From: Prorocentrum cordatum
Lineage: Eukaryota; Sar; Dinophyceae; Prorocentrales; Prorocentraceae
Direction of reading: 5' to 3'
Assembly: GCA_963575745.1 (NCBI GenBank)
Contig: CAUYUJ010000336.1
Span: 652,080 to 716,079, forward strand
Length of the DNA: 64,000 nucleotides
Shown here in pieces: positions 52,791 to 61,852 of this stretch. Position 1 is the stretch's first letter, and each line of letters opens with the position of its first letter. The notes below the pieces were generated by a model that was not told the DNA's origin, searched no databases, and saw only the letters and a program-made list of their open reading frames with translations. The translations under genes and the position numbers were made by a program.

Positions 52791-52894
52791 GCAAAGCAAC
52801 CTAACAGCGATGTGTAGGAGCATATCTGGAAGCATTCCCCTTAAGATTCAGATAAGAATCCTGTTGTAGAATTCTGCTGTTCTCGCAGTCGTGG

Positions 52895-54505
52895 TCGCAT
52901 TCGCGATGGCAGTCGCAGTGGCAACAGCAGTCGCAGTCACAGCCTCAGCCTCAGCCTGCCTCAGCCTCAGCCTCAGCCTGCCTCAGCCTCAGCCTCAGCC
53001 TCAGCCTCAGCCTCAGCCTCAGCCTCAGCCTCTCAGCCTGCCTTCAGCCTCAAGCAGCCTCAGCCTGCCTCAGCCTTCAGCCTGCGGGCTCAGCCTCGCC
53101 TCAGCCTCAGCCTCTCAGCCTGCATCAGCCTCAGCCTGCCTCAGCCTCGCCCTCAGCCTGCTTCAGCCTCAACATCAGTCTGCCTTCAGCCTCGGCCTCA
53201 GCCTGCCTCAGCCTCACCCTGCATCAGCCTCAGCAGCCTCAGCCTGCCTCAGCATCAGCCTGCCTCAGCCTCAGCCTCAGCCTGCCTCTGCCTCAGCCTC
53301 AGCTGCTTCAGCCTCAGCCTGCAGCCTCAGCCTCAGCCTCAGCCTCAGCCTGCCTCAGCATCAGCCTGCCTCAGCCTCAGCCTCAGCCTGCCTCTGCCTC
53401 AGCCTCAGCCTGCTTCAGCCTCAGCCTCAGTCTGCCGTCGGCCTCGGCCTCAGCCTCAGCCTGCCTCAGCCTCAGCCTGCATCAGCCTCAGCCTCAGCCT
53501 CAGCCTGCCTCAGCCTCAGCCTGCCTCAGCCTCAGCCTCAGCCTCAGCCTCAGCCTCAGCCTCAGCCTGCTTCAGCCTCAGCCTCAGTCTGCCTTCAGCC
53601 TCGGCCTCAGCCTCAGCCTGCCTCAGCCTCAGCCTGCATCAGCCTCAGCCTCAGCCTCAGCCTGCCTCAGCCTCATCAGCCTGCCTCAGCCTCAGCCTCC
53701 TCAGCCTCAGCCTCAGCCTCAGCCTCAGCCTCAGCTTCAGCCTCAGCCTCAGTCTGCCTCAGCCTCAGCCTCGGCCTCAGCCTCAGCCTGCCTCAGCCTC
53801 AGCCTCAGCAGCCTCAGCCTCAGCCTTCAGCCTCGGCCTCAGCCTCAGCCTGCCTCAGCCTCAGCCTGCATCAGCCTCAGCCTCAGCCTCAGCCTCCTCA
53901 GCCTGCAGCCTGCCTCAGCCTCAGCCTCAGCCTCAGCCTGCTTCAGCCTCAGCCTCAGTCTGCCTTCAGCCTCGGCCTCAGCCTCAGCCTGCCTCAGCCT
54001 CAGCCTGCATCAGCCTCAGCCTCAGCCTCAGCCTGCCTCAGCATCAGCCTGCCTCAGCCTCAGCCTCAGCCTGCCTCAGCCTCAGCCTCAGCCTGCTTCA
54101 GCCTCAGCCTCAGTCTGCCTTCAGCCTCGGCCTCAGCCTCAGCCTGCCTCAGCCTCAGCCTGCATCAGCCTCAGCCTCAGCCTCAGCCTGCCTCAGCATC
54201 AGCCTGCCTCAGCCTCAGCCTCAGCCTGCCTCAGCCTCAGCCTCAGCCTGCTGCTCAGCCTCAGCCTCAGTCTGCCTTCAGCCTCGGCCTCAGCCTCAGC
54301 CTGCCTCAGCCTCAGCCTGCATCAGCCTCAGCCTCAGCCTCAGCCTGCCTCAGCATCAGCCTGCCTCAGCCTCAGCCTCAGCCTGCCTCAGCCTCAGCCT
54401 CAGCCTGCTTCAGCCTCAGCCTCAGTCTGCCTTCAGCCTCGTCCTCAGCTTCAGTCTGCCTTCAGCCTCAGCCTGCCTCAGCCTCAGCATCAGCCTGCCT
54501 CAGCA
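52895..54505. repeat. (CAGCCT)n hexanucleotide array with higher-order units
   Basis: About 1.6 kb of CAGCCT with CTGCCT, TCGGCC and AGTCTG interruptions. A longer block (from CAGTCTGCCTTCAGCCTCGG) returns every ~170-180 bases between about 53770 and 54440. The 682-codon frame through it (Ser/Ala/Pro/Gln/Leu) is a repeat translation. Confidence 0.93.
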
Positions 54506-54507
54506 TT

Positions 54508-54856
54508 CAAAGTGTGGCCCGGGAATGGAGTTCTGGGAACTCGAAGAACACGAAATGGCCTACAGTTGGCTCCGGGCATTCAAAATCATGCCCAGGAATG
54601 GAGTTCTGGGAACTCGAACACCACGAAGTGGCCTACAGTTGGCTCCGGGCATTCAAAATCATGCCCAGGAATGGAGTTCTGGGAACTCGAAGACCACGAA
54701 GTGGCCTACAGTTGGCTCCGGGCATTCAAAATGTGGCCCGGGAATGGAGTTCTGGGAACTCGAAGAGCACGAAGTGGCCTACAGTTGGCTCCGGGCATTC
54801 AGAATGTGGCCCGGGAATGGAGTTCTGCGAGGTCGAAGAGCACGAAGTGTGTGACT
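54508..54856. repeat. 73-bp repeat B, five copies
   Basis: GGAATGGAGTTCTGGGAACT recurs at 54522, 54595, 54668, 54741 and 54814, exactly 73 bases apart each time. Unit sequence is unrelated to 73-bp repeat A. Confidence 0.93.
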
Positions 54857-55235
54857 GTATGCGAAAACGATCCCCCCCGGCAAACCCCAACGGCCCCCCA
54901 ACGGCCCCCAACGGCTGCCCAGACCCCCCTGTGGAGTAATGTGCTGCTCTCTTTTTAGCCCACTAGAAACCTATCAGTCTTCGCTGTTAGGTAAAAACCC
55001 CAAACGACTCAAATCACGAGGAGCGCTTTCTCTCCCTCCTCCTCCGCCTCGTCCTTCTCCCGCTCACCCCACAAGGAGGATGTACAAGGAGGCGGGAGGA
55101 AGGAGGAACAGGGGAGATATGCGGGGCCAAACGGACACACGCCTGAAAAACACGACTGTCGGCATGCTTCGCATGAGTTGCTGTTGTGAGATGGGCTGGT
55201 GGGGATACGCGAAGCGTAAAGAATTTCCTGGCGCC
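54857..55235. other. Gene-free stretch
   Basis: No supported gene or repeat. Confidence 0.4.
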
Positions 55236-55345
55236 CTCCATGCAGATCGGCGGGGTCAGGGTCCAAAAACATAAAGGGCTTGCCACATTTCTGAAATTCG
55301 ATGGCACCCCTCACGCAGATCGGCGGTCAGGACACAAGAGACTTC
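55236..55345. repeat. 73-bp repeat A, two further copies
   Basis: Landmarks at 55242 and 55315, same orientation as at 49948-50290. Confidence 0.88.
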
Positions 55346-55526
55346 CAACATTTTCAAATTCGGGGAGAATATTTGGGCGTAGCATACGGGAGCAAATATA
55401 ACATACAACAGCAAGTACAACAATAGACTCGCAATCTACATTCGTCTCGCCAATTACCCATCGTCTTCGCATGAAGTTCCGACGCTGCTTCACGGTGAAG
55501 CCAAAACCTCATGACTTCGCTCTTCC

Positions 55527-56460
55527 ATGGCCCATTCTCCGAGAGAGGGGGCCGGCGGCAGGGGGCGAAGCTCGATCGGGCCCCAACCTCGCCCAAGCAA
55601 GTGGGTGCAGAGCCAGGCCGCGCTACAGTCTGCCGCGCCCCCGCTTACCGTTGCCGTCAAGCCTCTCGGAATGCAGCAGCAGCAGCCGCAGTCGATCCTC
55701 GACTATTGTTACTTCGCCGTCGTCCACGACCTCGAAAAGCCGATCAGCAGCATCGCAGACAACCCCGCTTCGGCACTCGTCGACACCTCCAGCGAGCCCC
55801 CCCCCCGAAAACTGGGTCAGAGCCAAGCAGAAAGGAAATCGTACCAGGACCTGTTGGAGATCCCTGGAGAGCCAGTGCAGACGGCTTCGAAACCGCCTCG
55901 TCGACATGCACGTCGCCGTCGGTTAGCAGGACATGTCGCAGGTAATGTATCTGATCGCAGAGTTCCGCGCTGTCCTGAGCCTGAAGGACAGCCTGGTAGC
56001 AGTCACCCGTCTATGCAACCTGTTGCAAGCAGGCGCTGCAGCAGGAGTCCAATCCGCGGGTACAGCCGACCACGCCATCGGCGCCATCCGCCAGGACCTC
56101 TTCGGAAAAACATCGAGCACGAGCGAAAGAAGAGTTGTTTGGAGGCTCCCAATTCGCGGGTCCTGACTTCACCCCAGGGGGGCGCCGGCTGGGCCCGCAC
56201 ATGGTCAAGGAACCTCGACGCTTGGAAGCCTGCCGCTACCTTTATCAGAAGCAAGTGGCCAAGACGACCCAGCAACATTCTCGAAAGGGAAGCTGAACGG
56301 CTGCCGAGTATCTGGGACATTTCTTCGAAACCGCAAGTTTCCCCACTTGCAAGGGGCCCATGGAAGGTCACATTCTCCAAGACCCCGCCAAAGCTTCGCC
56401 GCGAGCACGGCTTCCACGCGGGATGGAGTCCACCCTGGGCACCTCGCCCTGATCGCAGCA
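55527..56460 (+). pseudogene. LINE linker between endonuclease and reverse transcriptase
   Basis: The open frame 55527-56501 carries pieces typical of the linker of dinoflagellate LINEs (from memory): SIGPQPRPSKWVQSQ early, a helical stretch, then ILEREAERLPSIWDISSKPQ close to the reverse transcriptase start. The middle (about 55930-56160) reads better in another frame (SQVMYLIAEFRAVLSLKDSL), so a frameshift is likely. It would follow directly on the endonuclease that breaks off at 49763. Confidence 0.45.
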
Positions 56461-57085
56461 GAGCAACAGGCGAACTTGATCGCCCAGCTGCTCCTGATTA
56501 GCGAAATGTTAGATTTCATGCACTGTCAGGTACAAGCCATCATATCGGTTATCATCATGCAACACAAGCAGCAGTAACCCCTCAGCCGCGAAACCCGCCA
56601 TGCGTTCGATTGGGATGATGTCAGGCCTGCATCGCGTTTTGGGCTCGCGTCCGTCAGCCAGCGGCTCGCGAATGTGACTGGCGCCCATTCTTAGCCCATC
56701 AAGCTGATCATTCTATGGTGGAGCTCGTGTGTCAGGCAAAGTTTAGACTGCGAGTGCTGCGGTAATCGCAACGAGCAACTGCTTTCTGGAATGGTCCTCA
56801 ACGATCTCAGCAGCTACAATAAGCATATTAACTGCAGCAAGCTTGCCACGGGGGCGCATAACATTGGGCTTCCTGCTACGCTACTAAGGGTCATCCTCGA
56901 CATCTACGCTAACCCCAAGTTCGTCACCCTTCAGGATCTCGTCGTGTCGGTCGGCAACGCAGTGTATGGGATGGCGGCGGGGCGTGGCTTTGCCGCGTAT
57001 CTCATGCGGACGCACGCCATAGGCCCCCTCAACTCGTGGGCCCAGCAGGACCAATTTAGACCTCAGCATGTTCGTATATGACCTC
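56425..57085 (+). pseudogene. Reverse transcriptase remnant of a LINE
   Basis: Reads in several frames but in the correct order: DGVHPGHLALIAAEQQANLI to about 56577 (the DG-x-HP-x-H start of the domain), RSIGMMSGLHRVLG near 56605 (the RPIG block), MVLNDLSSYNKHINCSKLAT at 56791 (the Asp of motif A), GLPATLLRVILDIYANPKFV, GMAAGRGFAAYLMR (a changed motif B), and FVYDLLI near 57070 where the YxDD box should be, with one Asp missing. At least three frame changes and several stops. Inactive. Confidence 0.62.
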
Positions 57086-57099
57086 CTCATAAGTCGCAG

Positions 57100-58110
57100 T
57101 TGATCTGCATGGATAATGTCATCCCGAGGCTAGACCGCGGGTTGAAAAGCCTCATCCAGTACACCCAGCGGGGTCTAGACAGCGCGGCCGCCCCCGCCAA
57201 GACGCAGACGTTAGCCCTGCACCGCGCTGGGAAAGTGTCTCCAACGCAAGCTTCGAGACCGAGCAGGTTTGTCGCTGGACACCTCTGGCCCCGACCTCGG
57301 CCGCGCGACCGCCGCAGGGGCCCGCGTCGGCGCCGATGGGGAAAGGGCCGCCTCGCCACCGCTAGGGCGAACAAGATCAAGAAGAGGACGAGGAGGCTGG
57401 CAGCTATCGGGGGGGGGGCAGGAGGAGACGCCAATTGCATCTACAACGCAGGCGCCTTCGCGGCAACATCTTTCGGTCGCGAGGCCACGGGCATCAACGG
57501 CGCGCAGCTGGCAGTTGCCCGACGGCAACATCTGAAGCTTGCAGGGCCCAAATGCGCCACCCGCCGCACGACATTCAATTTGACTTTGGTTGGAGACCCC
57601 ACTTGGAAACTGGCCTCGGGCGCTGCTCTGGCGCGGCATTTAATAATGTCGCCGGCCGCCGCAAATCATGGCCAGGGGCTTGCATCCGCGCCGTGGTTTC
57701 GGGCCCGCGGAGAGGCCCTGTTGGGGCGAGCCCCTTCCCGCTGGGGCAGCGCGCGCGGGCCGTTCGGCGCCGCGCAGCTATCCTTGCAACGACTCGCATG
57801 GAAGCTGGCCTTCCAGCTTTTTTCCCAAAGTAGAGAAAGACACGAGTACCCTGTAACCTGCTTTTCCCCGGGCTTTGCACAAAACCTGTTGCGCCGGGGC
57901 TGGGGGGAACAGCTTGCTGAAACCGCGGCCTCTAAGCTCGGCCACCCTGGGGCCGCCCTCGACTCCAGAGTCGCCTCCTGCGTTTTGCCCAGTCCGGGTC
58001 GCAGCAAGCAAGAGAGGGGCAGTTTGTTGACTTCTCTCGCGCAAGGCTGCTGGACGAACACCAGGGGCCGATGGATTCCCCTCGGGCTCCATCAGCCACC
58101 GTCTTTCTGA
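57100..58110 (+). pseudogene. Post-reverse-transcriptase region of the LINE
   Basis: A 336-codon frame opening with ATG (MICMDNVIPRLDRGLKSLIQ), Arg-rich in the middle, then VGDPTWKLASGAALARH, LAWKLAFQLFSQSR and RWIPLGLHQPPSF. It lies between the reverse transcriptase and RNase H remnants, where LINEs carry a thumb/connector segment. Assignment is by position and weak resemblance only. Confidence 0.4.
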
Positions 58111-58206
58111 TTGCCCCCTGGCCCAGGGGGGGGGGGGGGCGCGCCTTTCGTCCGAAGGGCTGGATATGATTGCCAATCGTGACAGAGATCTGCCCCTCAG
58201 ATTCGG

Positions 58207-58745
58207 ATGCCAGCAGGCGCCAGACTTTCGCGCGCGGGGTTGAACAGCTGCGATTTCTGGCGCAGCGACCCCGCGTGCTCGCTTGCAGAAGCTTTCGAGG
58301 GTCAGGTGTATGTCGACGGCAGCAGCGATCCGTCTCAACACCCATCTCGCCGCGCTGCAGGATGGGCTGTAGTATCCATGAAAGAAGGAGAACTTCACGC
58401 CATTCTTCCAGACCAAGTAGGAGAACATTTTCCGCAAGGTTTCGGAGTTGGGGAGATGCTGGCCACTGTCGCAGCCTGCGCCATATCGCCGCGAATGCAG
58501 AACGCCGGCGACTACCTCGGACCCGCTTCAACTGTATCAACAACCTGGGTACCCCAGAGAGAACGCGCATGCAAGTTTCAAGGTTCTGATGGGCAGAGCC
58601 GTTGTGCCGCCTGCGAGTTGTCTCGTTCAAGTCAAAGCCCACCAGGACCTGATGCAGGAGTTTAACGATCAGGAATCTTTTAACCACGCTAAAAATAACG
58701 ACGCGGCTGACAAAGCGGCCAAGAGAGCGGCTCAACATTTAGCAG
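58207..58745 (+). pseudogene. RNase H remnant of the LINE
   Basis: GQVYVDGSSDPSQ (first catalytic Asp) and GEMLATVAACAI (catalytic Glu) lie in the frame starting at 58207. After a frame change near 58580, VQVKAHQDL and NNDAADKAAKRAA (the final Asp block) lie in the frame open from 58448. RNase H removes the RNA strand during retrotransposition. The domain is nearly complete but split. Confidence 0.65.
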
Positions 58746-58919
58746 GCAATCTGCGTTGTCTATGTCTCCACGGGCGCCTCGGACGCGCCAGTGCAAGCCA
58801 ATGCATTGCCATCCTGGCCGAAACGCTGGAATCTGACAGCGAACGCCTGGCCATCCGCATCAGTCGTGTTCGCGTTCCAGGAGCCCCCGCTCGACCCCGC
58901 AGCTCCGGCGCTGACCTCG

Positions 58920-59090
58920 CCCGGCGACGGAGACAGAGACGGGGGCAGAGACAGAGACAGAGACAGGGACAGACAGTGACAGAGACAGAGGCAAAGGCAG
59001 AGGCAGAGACCGACACGGGGACAGAGACAGGAACAAGGACAGCGACAGGGATGCGGACAGCGACAGAGCGACAGAGCGAATTGAAAGCGG
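58920..59090. repeat. (GACAGA)n-type repeat
   Basis: GACAGAGACAGGGACAGAG units, translating to Arg/Asp or Thr/Glu runs. It follows the RNase H remnant and may be the LINE 3' tail. Confidence 0.8.
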
Positions 59091-59099
59091 AACTCGGCG

Positions 59100-59812
59100 A
59101 GTTCCCGGGCCAGAGCTGGAACCGGATCTGAAAACGTAACTGAAGCCAGAACTCGGTGCGCGCGTCTGTCTTTGTCTGTGCACGTGTCAGTGTCGCTGTC
59201 TGTGTCCGAGCGTGTGAGTGTGAGCGTGTGTGCGCGTGTGTGCTCAGTGCTCAGTGCTGCGCGGAGCCGTCGCCAGTCTTCCCCCCCGACGCAATCGCTC
59301 GCGATGCCTTCGCACCTGCCCGCGCCCACCCCTCCCTGCCCACGTCTCGTAACTATGCCCGCAGGTCTCGGCGCATCGGCTCATCCTTGGACCGTGCCTT
59401 GGTTCGCTGGGTCGGGGCTCTGCTACGTTGTGTTTCCCCTTCGCCAGTTGCAGCTCAGTTCTGCTTCTCCCCCGGCTACAGCTCTGTTTAGCACGGCGCA
59501 GCTCAGCGCCGGAGTTGGTGCCTTCCCTCGGCGCCCCCCGCCGTAGTCGGCTGCTCTTATCGGGCCTGGCTGCGCTCCACCTCCCGCGCGCGCCTCGTAG
59601 GCCTGCAGGTCTCGGCGCGCTGGCCCATCCCTGGATCGTGCTTTGGTTCGCTGGGTCGGGATCTGCTACGTTGGGTTTCTCCATCATCAGCTGCAGCTCG
59701 GTGCTGCATCCCCCAGCCTCAGCTCAGCGCAGCTCCGTGCAGCTCTGCGCTGGCGCTGCCCCCCCCTTCCAGCGCTCCCCCCGCCGCGGCCGGCGCTATG
59801 AATAGCCCGAAA
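59100..59812. repeat. About 243-base direct duplication
   Basis: GCAGGTCTCGGCGCATCGGC...TTGGTTCGCTGGGTCGGG at about 59360-59500 recurs diverged at about 59603-59745. The left part (59150-59245) is (TGTG)-rich. Confidence 0.7.
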
Positions 59813-59814
59813 AT

Positions 59815-59853
59815 TGTGTGCGTGCGTGTGTGCGTGCGTGCGTGCGTGCGTGC

Positions 59854-59948
<95 letters not shown>

Positions 59949-59969
59949 TGTGTGTGTGTGTGTGTGTGC

Positions 59970-60013
<44 letters not shown>
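59815..60013. repeat. (TG)n/(TGCG)n microsatellite
   Basis: About 200 bases of TG and GTGC units. It lies some 380 bases beyond the 3' end of the minus-strand LINE frame. Confidence 0.95.
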
Positions 60014-60016
<3 letters not shown>

Positions 60017-60394
60017 GGTGCTTTGGTGCATCGGCAGCCTGGGGCGTCGACGCCTCTCCAGGCCCGTGCGCTGGGCCCTCGAGCGACCTTCCGTCGTCTG
60101 CCGAGCCTGTCGGGAGCCGAGCCGCGGGCAGCGCCCCCGCCGACTCCCCAGGGTGCAGAGCGCAGTGGCCCCCACGAGGCCGCGCCCCACCCCGGGCCCC
60201 TCAGCCTGGCGCCAAGGGGGGCTGAGAAGCAGAGCACGCGCCGCGCCCAGGCCAGCCCGCAATGCGGGGAGCAGGCCCGAGCGCCCCGAGCAGCAGCCGC
60301 CACCCAGGCTCCTCAGCTCACGGACAACGCTGCGCCAAGGAGGGCAAACGCACAACTGAGAGACCATTCAGATGATTGAACGAGCACAACGGCC
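60014..60394. other. 3' flank of the minus-strand LINE
   Basis: GC-rich, no repeat or gene supported. Confidence 0.4.
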
Positions 60395-61852
60395 TCACCT
60401 CATATCCTTGCCCGTTTTCGGGTCCTGGCCTCGCTTGATGCGGTTGATCCGCCTCCGACGTTCACGATCTCCAGCATCTTTGGGATCGAGCCGCCTGCAG
60501 GGACCACTGATGGTCCTGGCCACCGAGCTGTAGTACGAACCACGCACGATGCACACCACGAACGTGCCGACGATCTCGACGGTGTGTGGTCGCGGCTCCG
60601 CCGAGGCCGCCCGTGGCGCCACCGGTGCAGGCTGCCCGCGGCTGGCGAGCTGGGCGGAGGCCGCCCGCCCGCGCGCGCCGCGCGCTGGCGCCGAAGGTGC
60701 CGCGGCCGCCGCCGACGAAGTAGAGGCCCCCGTCGTAGCCGTGCCGCCGTCCACGTCCAGGGAGCAGGCGAGCTCGCCCTCGTCACCACGATCGGCGCCA
60801 ACACACTGAGCAGGGTGAGCCGACTGGGCGGCACTGCGGATCCGCAAAACACCCCCCCGCCCCGCCCCTCTCACAGGTGCCCCCGCCTCCTGTGGAAGGG
60901 GTGCCCTGGAGGCGAGGTCGGGATTGTGCGACGAATTGCGCTCTGGCGCCGCCGAGCCCGATGCCAAGGAAGGTGAAGGCCGCTGCCGCTGGGATGATGC
61001 CTCCCGCTCGCGTGCACCTCTGCCTGGCGCCGAAGGCGCCGCCGCTGCGTCCAAGGAGGCCGAAGACGCTGAGGTTGGGGCCTTACCGCCACGTTGCAGG
61101 CTGCCCTGGCCGTCTCGCGCATGGTGTGCCGCCGAGACGGCGGAGCACACTGCGGCAGCCGCCGAAGGGGCAGCGTTGCCATCCACGTCCAGGGAGCCCG
61201 CGGGCTCATCTGTCTGCTCAGGTAGAAGGACTGGCGCAGGTGGAACGGGATCGTACTGGGCGCCGAGGCTCCGCTTGCTCTCCGACTCACGGTGTATTCC
61301 ATCCACTGGCCGACTTGAGCTAAGTAGATCACCTCGCGACGCTCTGGAATCACTGGCCTGCATGGCCTCGCCGTCCGCTGCCACGAACTCCACGTCACTG
61401 TGCACGCTGAGGGCCGCAAACTCGTCGCCGTCGTCGTAGCCGTGGGCATGCTCATGAGCTCGATCAGCCACATATCCACCTTGATCGTCGGAACCCGAGG
61501 AGAGCGGCTCGAAGACCCACTGATGCCACGAAGCTGTTTCAGGTGGAGCGCGATCCCCCAGCAAGCTCCTGAAGCGCACCCTGATCTGGTGCAGCACGTC
61601 GAAGTGATGCCGTAGGAGCCGTCGTCGCTGCCTTCTGGTTAAGTCCGAGTCGGGCCTCATCCCGGCAAACTGTGCCTGTCTGGCAGGCTCCGCACGCGCC
61701 CAGGACGTAGCACACAGGTCGTCGACGATCTGCCGCAGCGTGCGCCCAAGGTTGCTCCTAAGGAGGTGCTCTCGGACGGGGGCCCAGGCTTCGGTGCTCA
61801 TGAACGTCTCCAGGTACTCGGAGCACCACATGCGGTAGTCCCACTCACTCAT
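60395..61852 (-). CDS. Extra downstream ORF of the minus-strand LINE
   Basis: 485-codon frame whose ATG (61852-61850) overlaps the stop of the preceding frame as ATGA. The first ~120 residues look folded (MSEWDYRMWCSEYLETFMST, HLLRSNLGRTLRQIVDDLCA, RRLLRHHFDVLHQIRVRFRS). The rest is Ser/Ala/Gly/Asp-rich with internal duplication (SLDVDGNAAPSAAAA and SLDVDGGTATTGAST; APSAPGRGAREREAS and APSAPARGARGRAAS), ending in a basic tail (RRRRINRIKRGQDP). Function unknown. Its tight coupling to the upstream frame suggests termination-reinitiation, or a frameshift product that extends the LINE polyprotein. The open frame is long and has a folded start, so I think it is coding. Confidence 0.55.
   Translation of the reverse strand: MSEWDYRMWCSEYLETFMSTEAWAPVREHLLRSNLGRTLRQIVDDLCATSWARAEPARQAQFAGMRPDSDLTRRQRRRLLRHHFDVLHQIRVRFRSLLGDRAPPETASWHQWVFEPLSSGSDDQGGYVADRAHEHAHGYDDGDEFAALSVHSDVEFVAADGEAMQASDSRASRGDLLSSSRPVDGIHRESESKRSLGAQYDPVPPAPVLLPEQTDEPAGSLDVDGNAAPSAAAAVCSAVSAAHHARDGQGSLQRGGKAPTSASSASLDAAAAPSAPGRGAREREASSQRQRPSPSLASGSAAPERNSSHNPDLASRAPLPQEAGAPVRGAGRGGVLRIRSAAQSAHPAQCVGADRGDEGELACSLDVDGGTATTGASTSSAAAAAPSAPARGARGRAASAQLASRGQPAPVAPRAASAEPRPHTVEIVGTFVVCIVRGSYYSSVARTISGPCRRLDPKDAGDRERRRRINRIKRGQDPKTGKDMR

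Noticed and set aside
52891-54505. 682-codon frame rich in Ser, Ala, Pro, Gln and Leu
   Set aside because: It is the translation of the CAGCCT hexanucleotide array; a six-base unit stays open in any frame that lacks a stop.
54508-54856. 73-base units as possible tandem tRNA genes
   Set aside because: Length fits, but no cloverleaf pairing and no A- or B-box-like sequence could be found in either 73-bp family.
59798-60379. Cys/Val/Arg-rich and Thr/His-rich ORFs near 60 kb
   Set aside because: Translations of the TG/TGCG microsatellite.
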